Counted from the first letter of the stretch, positions 17,842 to 26,126 are shown. The stretch is 64,000 nt of DNA from Asticcacaulis sp. EMRT-3 (GCF_030027245.1 NZ_JASERT010000001.1:2038501-2102500), one strand, 5' to 3'. The notes: a model not told the origin generated them from the sequence alone. Program-made: numbers and translations.

Positions 17842-19717
17842 GCACGAAGAAGGCCATTTTGCGGTTGCCGTTTTCGTCCATCAGGCCTTTGCGGTTCCAG
17901 CCCTGCTGATAGATGTTCTGACGGCGCGGCGAACGGAAGTCCTTGAGAATCCACGGCGACATTCCCGCCAGAAACGTCATATTATCGGCCATAGCCAGGG
18001 TCGCCTTATAATAGCTGGCCTGATAATCCTCGCTGAAACGGTGCTGCTGCTCAGGATCGTGATAGCCGAATTTCGCACCCGCGCCGAATTCGGAGAAGAT
18101 GACCGGCTTGTTATAGTCGGAATGCCAGACGGTTTTGCGCACATCGGCAAGCGTATTGCTGCCATACCAGCCATTATAGGTATTGATGCCGATCACATCG
18201 AGATCGGCGGCCAGCGGATCCTTGATCGAGATGTCGGTCGGGCCATTGACGGTCGCCGTGTTCAGCGCCGCCGTCACCAGCCGCGTGCCGTCCAGATCGC
18301 GGGCTTCTTGCGCCAGCGTGCCGAGGAAATGGTTGCGCGCATCCGATATGGGCGTTTCGTTGCCGACGCTCCACAGGGCGATGGAGGCGCGGTTGCGGTC
18401 GCGCAGGATGTTTTCGGCCATCATGGTCTGGGCGGTTTTCAGCGTGGCCGGACTGGTGAAATTGACACTCCAGTAAACCGGGATTTCGCTCCACACCAAT
18501 ATGCCCATCTTATCGGCCATGCGCGTGGTGATTTCATTGTGCGGATAGTGGGCGAGGCGGACATAATTGCCGTGCAGCCCGTCCTTGATCTCGGTCAGCA
18601 GGGCGCGCGACGCTTCTTCGGTGATGCGCCGTGATGGATTGGGGCCGAACTCTTCTTCGTGCATCGAAATGCCGCGCAGGAAGATCGGCTTGCCATTGAG
18701 CAATATCTTGGTGCCCTGCACTTCGATGGTGCGGAAGCCGATCTGGTCGGTCAGGGAATCCTCGCCTGCTTTCACCGTTACATTATAGAGGACGGGCGTG
18801 TCCGGGCTCCATAAACGCAGGCCCTTCGGCGCGGGCGCGCTTAAACTGACGCGGCCATTGGCGTCGGTCGTGCCCTTCATGTCGAGCTTCGTGCCCGCCA
18901 CCGTCACCTCGACGGCCTGACCGGCTTTTCCACCTTTAGTATTTGGGCCATCCAGCGCCACATCGGCCTTGATCTGGCCGTCCTTGGTCAGGCGGATGAA
19001 GTCGTCGTCAATATAGGTGGCGGGGGTGGCGATCAGCTTCACATCGCGGGTAATGCCGCCATAGGTTTCCCAGTCGGTGACGGTCGGCGGAATCGTGTCG
19101 GGCGTGCGCGTGGAATCGACACCGACGACGAGATTATTGTCCCTGGCCCGGAGAATGCCGGTCACTTCAAAGGTGAAGGGCGTGAAGCCGCCATCGTGTT
19201 CACCCAGCCGATGGCCGTTCAGATAGACCATCGTGTGGTAATCGGCGGCGTCGAAATGCAGGAAGACGCGCCCATCCTTGCGGATCAGGCCGGGGCTGGC
19301 ATCGAAGCGTTTCTGATACCACATCAGGCCATTATAATAGCGCAAGGTCGGATCATAGGCGATCCACGACGACGGCACCTCGCCCAGCGGCGCACTGCCG
19401 AGATCATATTCAAACAGGGCGTTGGGATCGGCCTTTTCAGCATCGGCCACCACGATGTCGGCGCCGCGTCCGTGGCGTACATCGGTCGATTTGCCGAGGA
19501 AATCGGCCAGCCCGTCCTTGTAGGGATCAACCGAATAGTGCCAGGCACCAGCCAGATCGAGGCCTGTGCGCAGATCGGCATCGACCATGACGAGGGGGGG
19601 CACGATGGCGCTGTAAGCGGGATTGGCCGCCGGGCCTGCCGGATTGGCGTGCGCGGCGGCAAACGGCGTGGCAGCCAGCCACAGAGTGGTGAAAAACAAC
19701 GCTTTGCGTGCGGCCAT
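17798..19717 (-). CDS. Exported glycoside hydrolase family 2, beta-glucuronidase-like
   Basis: A 639-residue enzyme with a signal peptide (cleavage near AAAHA, residues 21-25). The GH2 order is sugar-binding domain (about 40-230), immunoglobulin-like domain (about 235-330) and TIM barrel. The acid/base is E454 in VGNETP and the nucleophile is E543 in FSEFGAG. The WNRKGL motif with N608 and K610 matches the N-x-K signature that distinguishes beta-glucuronidases from beta-galactosidases by binding the substrate carboxylate. TYNGWY near 513 also fits. It is probably periplasmic and releases glucuronate from oligosaccharides. It is monocistronic, convergent with urea carboxylase. Confidence 0.87.
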   Translation of the reverse strand: MAARKALFFTTLWLAATPFAAAHANPAGPAANPAYSAIVPPLVMVDADLRTGLDLAGAWHYSVDPYKDGLADFLGKSTDVRHGRGADIVVADAEKADPNALFEYDLGSAPLGEVPSSWIAYDPTLRYYNGLMWYQKRFDASPGLIRKDGRVFLHFDAADYHTMVYLNGHRLGEHDGGFTPFTFEVTGILRARDNNLVVGVDSTRTPDTIPPTVTDWETYGGITRDVKLIATPATYIDDDFIRLTKDGQIKADVALDGPNTKGGKAGQAVEVTVAGTKLDMKGTTDANGRVSLSAPAPKGLRLWSPDTPVLYNVTVKAGEDSLTDQIGFRTIEVQGTKILLNGKPIFLRGISMHEEEFGPNPSRRITEEASRALLTEIKDGLHGNYVRLAHYPHNEITTRMADKMGILVWSEIPVYWSVNFTSPATLKTAQTMMAENILRDRNRASIALWSVGNETPISDARNHFLGTLAQEARDLDGTRLVTAALNTATVNGPTDISIKDPLAADLDVIGINTYNGWYGSNTLADVRKTVWHSDYNKPVIFSEFGAGAKFGYHDPEQQHRFSEDYQASYYKATLAMADNMTFLAGMSPWILKDFRSPRRQNIYQQGWNRKGLMDENGNRKMAFFVLSDYYKARAAAAAK

Positions 19718-19853
19718 GATCGGTTCCTCTTATATATTTGCCGGAGACGCTACCCCCGGATGTCACCGGTGGCAAGTCCGCCAGCTTCTTTTGTGCGACC
19801 GCCGTGACCCCGGCCTTAAAAGGGTCTATAGAGGTGCGGAAGGAGTATGCGCC

Positions 19854-20162
19854 ATGCCCGGATGGCTAAGCCCGCAAGAGGTCGATGCCCTGATCGCGTC
19901 GCTTGACGGCTGGCAACTGGAAGCCGAGGGTAAGGCGCTGCGCCGTGAGCTGACCTTTGCCGATTTTCGCACAGCCTGGGCTTTTATTCAGCTTGTGGCG
20001 ACCGAGGCTGACCGCATGGATCACCATCCCGACTGGTCGAACAGCTATAACCGCGTCTCGATCCGCCTGACCTCGCATGATGCGGGCGGATTGACGGCGC
20101 GCGATGAATCCCTGGCCCGCTTCATCGACCGGACGCTGCGGGAACAGGCTTCTGTCGTTTAA
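19854..20162 (+). CDS. phhB: Pterin-4a-carbinolamine dehydratase
   Basis: Dehydrates 4a-hydroxytetrahydrobiopterin, recycling the cofactor of phenylalanine hydroxylase. The 102-residue protein has the conserved DHHPDWSNSYNRV and LTSHDAGGLTARD motifs containing the catalytic histidines and acid. AAGGAG lies eight bases upstream of the ATG at 19854, which sets the start. No phenylalanine hydroxylase gene is in the window. It sits alone, divergent from the beta-glucuronidase gene. Confidence 0.92.
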   Translation: MPGWLSPQEVDALIASLDGWQLEAEGKALRRELTFADFRTAWAFIQLVATEADRMDHHPDWSNSYNRVSIRLTSHDAGGLTARDESLARFIDRTLREQASVV

Positions 20163-20293
20163 GTTTTTTTGCGTTTTCAAGGCGTTTGACTACCGCATTT
20201 TATTTTTATTTTTCTGCCCCTAAATCCTATCCATCCCCAGCGGTTACGCATGGGTCATATCAGCCTCCGCTTTTATTAGTTACGGAACCTGCG

Positions 20294-20989
20294 ATGCTCG
20301 AAAAGAAAAACACGATTCTGATTGTGGATGATGAAGAAGAAATCCGCAAAATGCTGAGCATTTTTCTCGACGCCGCCGATTTCAAAGTGTGCGAATGCGA
20401 TTCAGGCAAACAGGCCCTGCGTATGAGCGCCTCGGTGCGTCCCGATCTGATCTTGCTCGATCTCGGCCTGCCCGACATCGACGGCAAGGACGTGATCACC
20501 AAGATCCGCGAATGGTCGAATGTGCCGATCGTGGTGCTGACGGCGCGCGCCGAGGATATGGACGCCGCCCCGGCGCTCAATGCCGGTGCCGATGATTACG
20601 TCACCAAGCCGTTTTCCGCCGAAGTGCTGCTGGCGCGCATCAATGCCAATTTGCGCAAATCGGCGGTCAAGGAGGTCGGCGATCCTGAAATCGTGCATGG
20701 CCCGATCCGCATGGATCTGGTGCGCCACGAAGTCTTTATCGACGATGAAAAGGTCGGCTTCACGCCCAAGGAATACGATCTTTTGCGTTTCTTCCTGGTC
20801 AATCGCGGCCGGATGCTGACCCACAAGCAAATCCTCAAAGAGGTCTGGGGCCCGGCCCACCTCGAAGACACGCAATATTTGCGCGTCTATATCGGCCAGG
20901 TGCGCGACAAGCTGGAAAGCCGCGAAGGTCTGGGCAAGTCGATCGTATCGGAATCGGGTATCGGCTACCGCATGGATCTGGTGATGTAA
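20294..20989 (+). CDS. kdpE: OmpR-family response regulator, KdpE-like
   Basis: A 231-residue response regulator with a receiver domain (acidic pocket VDDEEE, phospho-acceptor D56 in LLDLGLP, signalling lysine in VTKPFS) and a C-terminal winged-helix DNA-binding domain (FTPKEYDLLRFFLVNRGRMLTHKQIL). The overall sequence resembles KdpE. The gene is convergent with a small kinase at 21432 that resembles the catalytic part of KdpD. No kdpFABC potassium ATPase genes are in the window, so control of potassium uptake is inference by homology only. The symbol is used in that sense. Confidence 0.82.
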   Translation: MLEKKNTILIVDDEEEIRKMLSIFLDAADFKVCECDSGKQALRMSASVRPDLILLDLGLPDIDGKDVITKIREWSNVPIVVLTARAEDMDAAPALNAGADDYVTKPFSAEVLLARINANLRKSAVKEVGDPEIVHGPIRMDLVRHEVFIDDEKVGFTPKEYDLLRFFLVNRGRMLTHKQILKEVWGPAHLEDTQYLRVYIGQVRDKLESREGLGKSIVSESGIGYRMDLVM

Positions 20990-20998
20990 CACAGGTCG

Positions 20999-21040
20999 CA
21001 AGGTTAATTTAGCTGCAACCTTGTCGTTTATTCTTTTCTT
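20999..21040 (+). terminator. Probable terminator of the KdpE-like gene
   Basis: CAAGGTT and AACCTTG form a 7-bp stem followed by TCGTTTATTCTTTTCTT, a T-rich tract with interruptions. It begins ten bases after the stop codon. Confidence 0.5.
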
Positions 21041-21171
21041 ACGCCATAGGTTGCCGCAGGCTTTGTATCCTTACCGGCATTTTCCTAATCTTAGCAAGAG
21101 TCCGCTGCTCAAACGGGGGACGACCATGAGTGACCCCGCCCGCTGTGGCGTATGGGCTTTAGGAGAATACC

Positions 21172-21354
21172 ATGCTCAACTGGATTATCACCTTTTTTGT
21201 ACTGGCGGTTATTGCAGCCTTTTTCGGCTTTACCGGACTGGCAGGCACGTTTGCTGAAATCGCCAAGTTCATCGCCGTCATCTTCGTCGTGCTGTTCATC
21301 GCCAGCCTGGTGTACCGTATGATCACCGGACGCAGCGCCAATCCACCGGTGTGA
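21172..21354 (+). CDS. DUF1328 small membrane protein
   Basis: A 60-residue hydrophobic protein of the DUF1328 (YtjA) family. Features are the opening MLNWIITFFVLAVIAAFFGF, the central GLAGTFAEIAKFIAVIF and a second helix ending LVYRMITGR. Two membrane helices are expected in the inner membrane; function unknown. GGAG stands eight bases before the ATG. A bidirectional terminator follows at once. It is frequently found beside stress-related genes in alphaproteobacteria. Confidence 0.88.
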   Translation: MLNWIITFFVLAVIAAFFGFTGLAGTFAEIAKFIAVIFVVLFIASLVYRMITGRSANPPV

Positions 21355-21372
21355 CGCAGCGTTTGCCGCAAT

Positions 21373-21415
21373 AAAAAAGCCGCCCTTCTGGAAAACCCAG
21401 ACGGGCGGCTTTTTT
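21373..21415. terminator. Bidirectional intrinsic terminator
   Basis: AAAAAAGCCGCCC pairs with GGGCGGCTTTTTT around a loop of 17 bases. T-runs on both strands serve the DUF1328 gene and the convergent kinase gene. Confidence 0.9.
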
Positions 21416-21431
21416 ATGGATTGGTGTGGGG

Positions 21432-22184
21432 CTACAGCTTTTTCTGATCGGGATAGAAGAGGGTGAAGATGGCTCCGCCGTCCGGGTGGTTGGCCACCTC
21501 GATGCGCCCGCCGAGCAGGCGCATGATCGACTGGCAGATGGTCAGGCCGAGCCCTGTGCCGGCATTTTGCTGATCGGTTTTTTGCAGGCGCATATATTTA
21601 TCGAACACGGCCACCTGCTGGCTGTCGGGAATGCCGTCGCCGTGGTCTCGGATGCGCACAAAGCCTTCGCCATTGGCCACGCCGTACTGCACCTCGATCA
21701 CGGGCGATTCGGTGACGCGCCCCTCCCGGCGACCGCCGAATTTGAAGGCATTGTGCAGCACCAGACCGATGGCACGCGAACCGAGCATCGGATCAGTGGT
21801 CAGCTCATCGCGGGCGGCGGTGGCCGTGATGCGGATTTCGCCTTTGGTTTTGAGCGGCCCCATGCGCGCCAGGGCGTCCTGAATCATCTGGCCCAGACGC
21901 GCCGCCTCGAAGCGGGGCTTAACGGAATCGGCCTCGAACTTGGCCATGTCGAGAATATTGGTGATGAAATAGTCGAGCCGGAAGGCCTCGGTCAGGGCCG
22001 ATGAAATCAGCGATTTGCGCTTTTCCTCGCTCAGGCGGTCATACAGCATGGTCATGACTTCCAGCGAGCCGATAATCGTGGCCAGCGGCGTTTTCAGATC
22101 GTGCGACACCGACGACAGCATCTGCCTGTGCAGGTACTCACGGATTTCGTCGTGGGTTGGCGAGGACAGATCATCGGGAGTCAT
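21432..22184 (-). CDS. Soluble histidine kinase, KdpD catalytic-core-like
   Basis: A 250-residue sensor kinase core without any membrane segment or input domain. The phospho-accepting H28 lies in SVSHDLKTPLATIIGSLE, a pattern close to KdpD. The N-box (LVLHNAFKFG), G1 (RDHGDGIP) and G2 (GTGLGLTICQSI) of the ATPase domain are intact. It is convergent with the KdpE-like regulator, its likely partner. A KdpD would have about 900 residues with a Usp domain and four membrane helices; here these are absent, so the signal must come from another protein or from the short N-terminus. Confidence 0.85.
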   Translation of the reverse strand: MTPDDLSSPTHDEIREYLHRQMLSSVSHDLKTPLATIIGSLEVMTMLYDRLSEEKRKSLISSALTEAFRLDYFITNILDMAKFEADSVKPRFEAARLGQMIQDALARMGPLKTKGEIRITATAARDELTTDPMLGSRAIGLVLHNAFKFGGRREGRVTESPVIEVQYGVANGEGFVRIRDHGDGIPDSQQVAVFDKYMRLQKTDQQNAGTGLGLTICQSIMRLLGGRIEVANHPDGGAIFTLFYPDQKKL

Positions 22185-22426
22185 GAAGCTATATTACCAG
22201 TCACGCTATATGAAGGAAACCTGCTGTGCCTTCAGTTGTCTCTAAATGCAAACAGATGCCCTGAAAAAGTGATCACAAAAGAGGAGAATTTCTAAAAGAC
22301 GTAAACGAAAAAAGAAAGAGGGAACAAGAGCGCGGCCCTTGCTCCCTTCACGCTGTCATAAGCCATACGGTCGGAGGAGGGCCGTAGCGCTGTAACAGGT
22401 CAGGTGAGGTGTGCGTTTCGTTTTTA
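22185..22426. other. Intergenic stretch without a gene
   Basis: The region between the kinase gene and the small membrane protein gene is relatively A-rich and holds the terminator at 22306-22346. No coding frame with a plausible start was seen. Confidence 0.5.
22306..22346 (-). terminator. Intrinsic terminator downstream of the small membrane protein gene
   Basis: On the minus strand GGGAGCAAG pairs with CTTGTTCCC (one G-T pair) and is followed by TCTTTCTTTTTT. It lies 80 bases beyond the stop at 22427. Confidence 0.75.
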
Positions 22427-22774
22427 TCAATAGGCCGCGCGCGACGAGCTGCTGGCGTTTTGCTGCTTTTGCTTATTGACCGCCGCCTTGATGTCAGCCG
22501 AGGTTTCCGAAACCGCCGAGGAGGCCGCAGCCCCCGTTTTCGATACGGCGCTGGAAGCGGCTTCGCCCGCCGTGGAATAGGCTGAGGAATCGGTCAGGTC
22601 AGCCGTCGCACTCGATACAGCAGGCGGGATGGCGTCGATGGCCTTGCCGATCTGCTGACCGGCGGTGGGCCGGTTATGGGCGTTATAGAGCCAGACACCC
22701 GCCACGACCACGATGACCAGCAGGATGATGATGAGCAGGGTTTTTGCGAATGAGCCGCCGCCGGTCTGTGCCAT
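22427..22774 (-). CDS. Small membrane-anchored protein with Ala/Ser-rich tail
   Basis: A 115-residue protein of unknown function. One membrane helix lies at about residues 9-30 (TLLIIILLVIVVVAGVWLY), then a soluble tail rich in alanine and serine with short repeated blocks (AASSAVSKTGAAASSAVSET) ending in a basic and serine-rich stretch. The tail should face the periplasm. The second in-frame ATG at 22774 was chosen because GAGG lies six bases upstream. It follows the gene at 22783 almost immediately and probably shares its transcript. Confidence 0.65.
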   Translation of the reverse strand: MAQTGGGSFAKTLLIIILLVIVVVAGVWLYNAHNRPTAGQQIGKAIDAIPPAVSSATADLTDSSAYSTAGEAASSAVSKTGAAASSAVSETSADIKAAVNKQKQQNASSSSRAAY

Positions 22775-22782
22775 GATGTGCC

Positions 22783-22992
22783 TCAATCGTTCCAGTGATC
22801 GGCCATCTGGACATAGACGCCCAGTTCATAGGCCAGGTCTTCACGCTCTTCCTCGGCATCGAACAGCACGGGCGGCAGATCGTCCTCGAAATATTCGCCG
22901 TCGATACTGACCTGACGAATAGGCGCTTCGCCGCGCGGCGCGTGTTTTGGGCCGGAGATAATCTGTGGGAAAGGAATGATCTGGGCTTGCAT
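22783..22992 (-). CDS. Small acidic hypothetical protein
   Basis: A 69-residue soluble acidic protein that begins MQAQIIPFPQIISG and holds an acidic segment YFEDDLPPVLFDAEEERED. No domain was recognised. The start MQAQIIPFP resembles other small alphaproteobacterial proteins with an IIPFP motif. The next gene starts only nine bases beyond its stop, so the two are likely one operon. Confidence 0.6.
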   Translation of the reverse strand: MQAQIIPFPQIISGPKHAPRGEAPIRQVSIDGEYFEDDLPPVLFDAEEEREDLAYELGVYVQMADHWND

Positions 22993-23048
22993 GGACGCAT
23001 ATCCTCTAAAGCTGGCTGCACGGTTTTCATCCCGGCGCGATCACCGGA

Positions 23049-23195
23049 TTACATTTCGGGATCAGATACGGGCGGGATTTCCGACGGCAGTTCGGGGTTT
23101 TCCGCGGGCTCAGGTGACGGATTGTTTTCGGGCTCAGGCGCGGGCACGCCGTCGGGCGTTTCAGACGGACTGGCCATGATGTGCGGATCGGTCAT
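23049..23195 (-). CDS. Small proline- and glutamate-rich protein
   Basis: A 48-residue frame starting at 23195 with an AGGAG eight bases upstream (reading TCAGGAGTTCCGTTTATG). The protein starts MTDPHIMASPSETPDG and is made largely of Pro, Glu, Ser and Asn in PEP-type blocks, with no hydrophobic segment. It is probably unstructured. The good SD and biased composition argue for a real gene; function is unknown. It may be co-transcribed with the two small genes downstream. Confidence 0.6.
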   Translation of the reverse strand: MTDPHIMASPSETPDGVPAPEPENNPSPEPAENPELPSEIPPVSDPEM

Positions 23196-23293
23196 AAACG
23201 GAACTCCTGACAGGGCGGGTTTGCCTGATCAGGTGTAGGCCAAAAGCTGCAAAGGCTCAGTGCCTAAGGCCGGGAGTGGCGGTAAGCGCGCGG

Positions 23294-23332
23294 TAAAAGA
23301 AAAACCGTTACGCGGGGTTATGCGCGTAACGG
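23294..23332 (-). terminator. Intrinsic terminator of fadL
   Basis: On the minus strand CCGTTACGCG pairs perfectly with CGCGTAACGG and is followed by TTTTTCTTTT. It lies about 50 bases beyond the fadL stop. Confidence 0.93.
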
Positions 23333-23381
23333 CTGAAGGTGGGAATCGCGGTTTCAGTCAGGCAGATCAGAATCAGGCGGA

Positions 23382-24686
23382 TCAGAAGCTGTAATGGCCG
23401 CCCAGCATGAAGACGGTGGCCTTGGCATCATTGACCGCGCCATTGATGAGGATCGGCGTCTGGGCCGCCGTTCCGGCATAGGCGGCGGTGGTATAGTCGA
23501 GCTGGGTTTTCTTGAAGCCGACATAGGTGAAGGCGGCGTCGATGGCGAAGGCGGGCGTCATCTGCCAGGTGGTGCCGATGGCATAGTCGATGCGGTCAGA
23601 ATCGGGCACGCGCGCATCGCGGTGGCCATCGCGCGTCGGGGTCGGGTCGGTCTGCACGCCGGCGCGTACCGTCCACTTCGGGTCGATCACATAGTCGAAA
23701 CCCACGGCCACGCTGGTGGTGTCGCGGTAATCTTCGGGAATGGCCTGATTAAACGGCGCGCCCAGGGTGATGGCGTCGAACTTGCTCCAGCCGAAATTCG
23801 TCACCTGACCATGCAGGGCCAGCCTGTCCGTGGCCTGATAGGACAGGCCCGCCGTCAGTTGCGACGGCGTCGAGAAATCGGCGGTCACGCCGTCCTGCGT
23901 CATATTGGAGGCGGCCAGCGGCCCCAGCAGGCCCGATATATTCACCGTGCCTTTGAGATTATGCTTGATGGCCGACTTGTAACTCAGGCCCGCCACCAGC
24001 TTGCCGGAATGGGCCTGGGCACCCACCGACCAGCCGGTGTCCCAGCCATCGCCTTCCAGCACCTGATCGCCATCGGGCAGGGCAGGCGACAGGTTGGGCA
24101 GCTTGTTGCCGAGCGTGGCCTTGGTATATTCGGCATTGATCCCGACGCCGACATTCAGCCAGTTATTGAGCTTGAAGGCTATGGTCGGCTGGATGTCCAC
24201 CGTGGTCAGGCGGGTTTTCTCGGCATTGTAACGCGCCCAGCTATCCCCGGTATAGTGTGTCTCGAAACTATAGGGGGCATTGACGGTCAGCCCCACGGCG
24301 ACGCGGTCATTGAGCGGCATCGAAAACGAAACATTGGGCAGGACGCCGTTGAGGATCGGGCCTTTCGCCGACGGATTGCCGCCCACCGAGGCCGGAGCCT
24401 GACCGGGCCGCACGATGACCGAACCCGTATCATTGACCGTGCCCTTGGGCGCGATATAGGCCGCGCCGAACGACAATTGTTTCGTCGTGGTGCCGGCAAT
24501 CGAGGCCGGGTTCCACCACAGGGCGTCAGGCCCTTGCGCCGTGGCCGCGCCGGAAAAGGCGCTGCCCGCCTGCCGGGCGGACAGGTCTTGCAGATAAAAA
24601 CCGGCGGCCTGGGCCGCACCGGTCATGAGGGCGCTGCATCCCAGGCCAAGGGCCAGAGCCGAAGCGGCGGTCTTGATGGCAGTCAT
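23382..24686 (-). CDS. fadL: FadL/OmpP1-family outer membrane transporter
   Basis: A 434-residue outer membrane beta-barrel predicted to take up long-chain fatty acids or other hydrophobic compounds. A signal peptide ends at AQAA, followed by the family hallmark GFYLQDLSARQAGSAFSG and then WWNPASIAG. The C-terminus GGHYSF ends in Phe, as needed for barrel assembly. The ATG at 24686 was chosen over one seven codons upstream because AGGAG is correctly spaced. Three tandem palindromes lie in the divergent gap to the DUF2147 gene, so fadL is probably repressed or activated by a dedicated regulator not in this window. Confidence 0.9.
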   Translation of the reverse strand: MTAIKTAASALALGLGCSALMTGAAQAAGFYLQDLSARQAGSAFSGAATAQGPDALWWNPASIAGTTTKQLSFGAAYIAPKGTVNDTGSVIVRPGQAPASVGGNPSAKGPILNGVLPNVSFSMPLNDRVAVGLTVNAPYSFETHYTGDSWARYNAEKTRLTTVDIQPTIAFKLNNWLNVGVGINAEYTKATLGNKLPNLSPALPDGDQVLEGDGWDTGWSVGAQAHSGKLVAGLSYKSAIKHNLKGTVNISGLLGPLAASNMTQDGVTADFSTPSQLTAGLSYQATDRLALHGQVTNFGWSKFDAITLGAPFNQAIPEDYRDTTSVAVGFDYVIDPKWTVRAGVQTDPTPTRDGHRDARVPDSDRIDYAIGTTWQMTPAFAIDAAFTYVGFKKTQLDYTTAAYAGTAAQTPILINGAVNDAKATVFMLGGHYSF

Positions 24687-24766
24687 CGGAAGTCTCCTGA
24701 AGCGCAATCTACCTGTTGGATATTTCAGTGCCGTTGTGAAAGCTCGGCCTGCACGAATGATCCCAC

Positions 24767-24837
24767 ACTTGACGAAAGCGTCAAGTTTTAACTGACGCTA
24801 ACGTCAAGATTTCGAAATTATTTTACGTTTTCGTCAA
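24767..24837. promoter_or_regulatory. Three tandem palindromes between fadL and the DUF2147 gene
   Basis: Site 1 at 24767-24786 is a perfect inverted repeat, ACTTGACG-AAAG-CGTCAAGT. Site 2 at 24793-24806 is TGACG-CTAA-CGTCA. Site 3 at 24822-24837 is TTTACG-TTTT-CGTCAA. All share the half-site (T)TGACG with a four-base spacer. Centres are 23 and 30 bp apart. This is the pattern expected of a TetR- or GntR-type regulator of fatty acid genes, but the protein is not identified. Confidence 0.7.
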
Positions 24838-24884
24838 CGTCAGTTACTCTGCGGCCACACCAGGTCTGTGAGGAGACGACGAAT

Positions 24885-25238
24885 ATGCTGCCCAAAACGG
24901 TTTTCGCGGCCGCCGCCCTTCTGCTATGGGCCGGGCCGGCCCTGGCCGCTCAGCCCATTGAGGGCAACTGGAAAACGCTGAAAGGCGATACGGCGCGCAT
25001 CGCGCCCTGCGGCGACAGCTTCTGCATCACGCTGATGGACGGCAAATATGCCGGCAAGCAGATCGGCATCCTGAAAGGTCAGGGCGGCCTCTATACCGGT
25101 CAGGTCACCGATCCCGAGGCTGACAAGACCTATGAGGGTTCGGCCACTGTCACCGGCAATGCCTTGAAATTGCAGGGATGCGTCATGAAAATATTTTGCA
25201 AATCGCAGGTCTGGACGCGCGAACAGGCCCCCGGCTAG
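24885..25238 (+). CDS. DUF2147 exported protein
   Basis: A 117-residue protein with a signal peptide (cleavage near ALAA, about residue 22). The mature DUF2147 domain is seen in PIEGNWKTLKGDTARIAPCGDSFCITL and the end region LQGCVMKIFCKSQVW. Four cysteines suggest two disulfides in the periplasm. DUF2147 proteins adopt a lipocalin-like barrel, with unknown ligand. It is divergent from fadL and shares the palindrome cluster, so a lipid-related role is plausible (inference). Confidence 0.85.
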   Translation: MLPKTVFAAAALLLWAGPALAAQPIEGNWKTLKGDTARIAPCGDSFCITLMDGKYAGKQIGILKGQGGLYTGQVTDPEADKTYEGSATVTGNALKLQGCVMKIFCKSQVWTREQAPG

Positions 25239-25319
25239 ACCCGGTCACGGCAAGGCTCCCGCATTGTATTCTTACGCCGCCTGAGCCATGCCTGAATGTC
25301 AGATTTCGGGAGATAGTCC

Positions 25320-25880
25320 ATGAAGCTTCATCCTCTTGTCCTGCCGCTGGCCGCCGGAGTCGCTGTCGTGGCCGGAATGGCTTTTCTGGCAGGATGCGCC
25401 GACATGCCGGTCGGCAACCGCGCCGTGCCGCAACCGGCGCGCGATGTGGACATCAAGGCCTATGCCGGATTATGGTATGAGATCGGCCGTTACGAAAATC
25501 GTTTCGAGCGCGATTGCGAGGCCGTGACCGCCAGCTATAGCTTAAGCGATGACGGCAGGATCGACATTACCAATAGCTGCCGCTCAGGCGGGCTGGATGG
25601 CCGCGAAAAAGTGGCGCACGGCAAGGCGAAGGTGGTGCCGGACAGCGGCAATGCCAAGCTGAAAGTCTCGTTCTTCGGGCCGTTTTATGTCGGCAACTAT
25701 TGGGTGCTGGATCATGCGCCTGACTATAGCTGGTCGATTGTCGGCGAACCTTCGGGCCGTTATCTGTGGATATTGAGCCGCGTGGCCCATCCCGATCCGG
25801 CGACGCGCGCCATGATCGATACGCGCGTCCGCCAGCTCGGCTATGACCAGAGCCTGATCCGGCCCACCTTGCAGCCCTAG
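25320..25880 (+). CDS. blc: Outer membrane lipocalin
   Basis: A 186-residue bacterial lipocalin. The lipobox LAGC places the lipidated cysteine at about residue 26. The first lipocalin motif is YAGLWYEIGRYENRFERDC; later strands include FFGPFYVGNYWVLDHAPDYSWSIV and the third motif region RYLWILSR. It binds lipids, probably lysophospholipids, at the outer membrane. GGGAG lies 5-6 bases before the ATG. The TAG stop is the first three bases of a CTAGAGC repeat element. Its neighbours fadL and DUF2147 suggest an envelope lipid cluster. Confidence 0.92.
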   Translation: MKLHPLVLPLAAGVAVVAGMAFLAGCADMPVGNRAVPQPARDVDIKAYAGLWYEIGRYENRFERDCEAVTASYSLSDDGRIDITNSCRSGGLDGREKVAHGKAKVVPDSGNAKLKVSFFGPFYVGNYWVLDHAPDYSWSIVGEPSGRYLWILSRVAHPDPATRAMIDTRVRQLGYDQSLIRPTLQP

Positions 25881-25992
25881 AGCAACGAGCGTTTCATTTG
25901 ACTTACAAATTGAATGCGAGATGCGGAAAAACGTAAAATGTAGAGCGGGTTGCATTCCTTTAACCGATTCAATCAGAATGCAGACCGCTCTA
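25878..25992 (-). repeat. CTAGAGC-ended repeat, full copy 2
   Basis: Inverted with respect to the copy at 2066. Its first bases TAG are the stop codon of blc. It is directly joined to copy 3, sharing the bases TA at the junction. Confidence 0.92.
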
Positions 25993-26105
25993 GAGCAACG
26001 AGCATTTAATTTGACTTACAAATTGAATGCGAGATGCGGAAAAACGTAAAATCTAGAGCGGGTTGCATGCCTTTGACCGATTCAATCAGAATGCAAACCG
26101 CTCCA
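25991..26105 (-). repeat. CTAGAGC-ended repeat, full copy 3 (tandem)
   Basis: A second head-to-tail copy directly after copy 2 with only a few base differences (for example GAGCATTTAATTTGAC against GAGCGTTTCATTTGAC). The terminal GCTCTA has changed to GCTCCA. Confidence 0.9.
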
Positions 26106-26126
26106 GGCTGAATATCGATCCGTCCG

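Noticed and set aside
23394..24791. 465-residue plus-strand frame opposite fadL
   Set aside because: Antisense of fadL, which has a signal peptide, family motifs and a terminator.
25878..26105. CRISPR-like array
   Set aside because: Two adjacent copies of a 115-bp palindromic repeat with no spacers; it belongs to a dispersed intergenic family.
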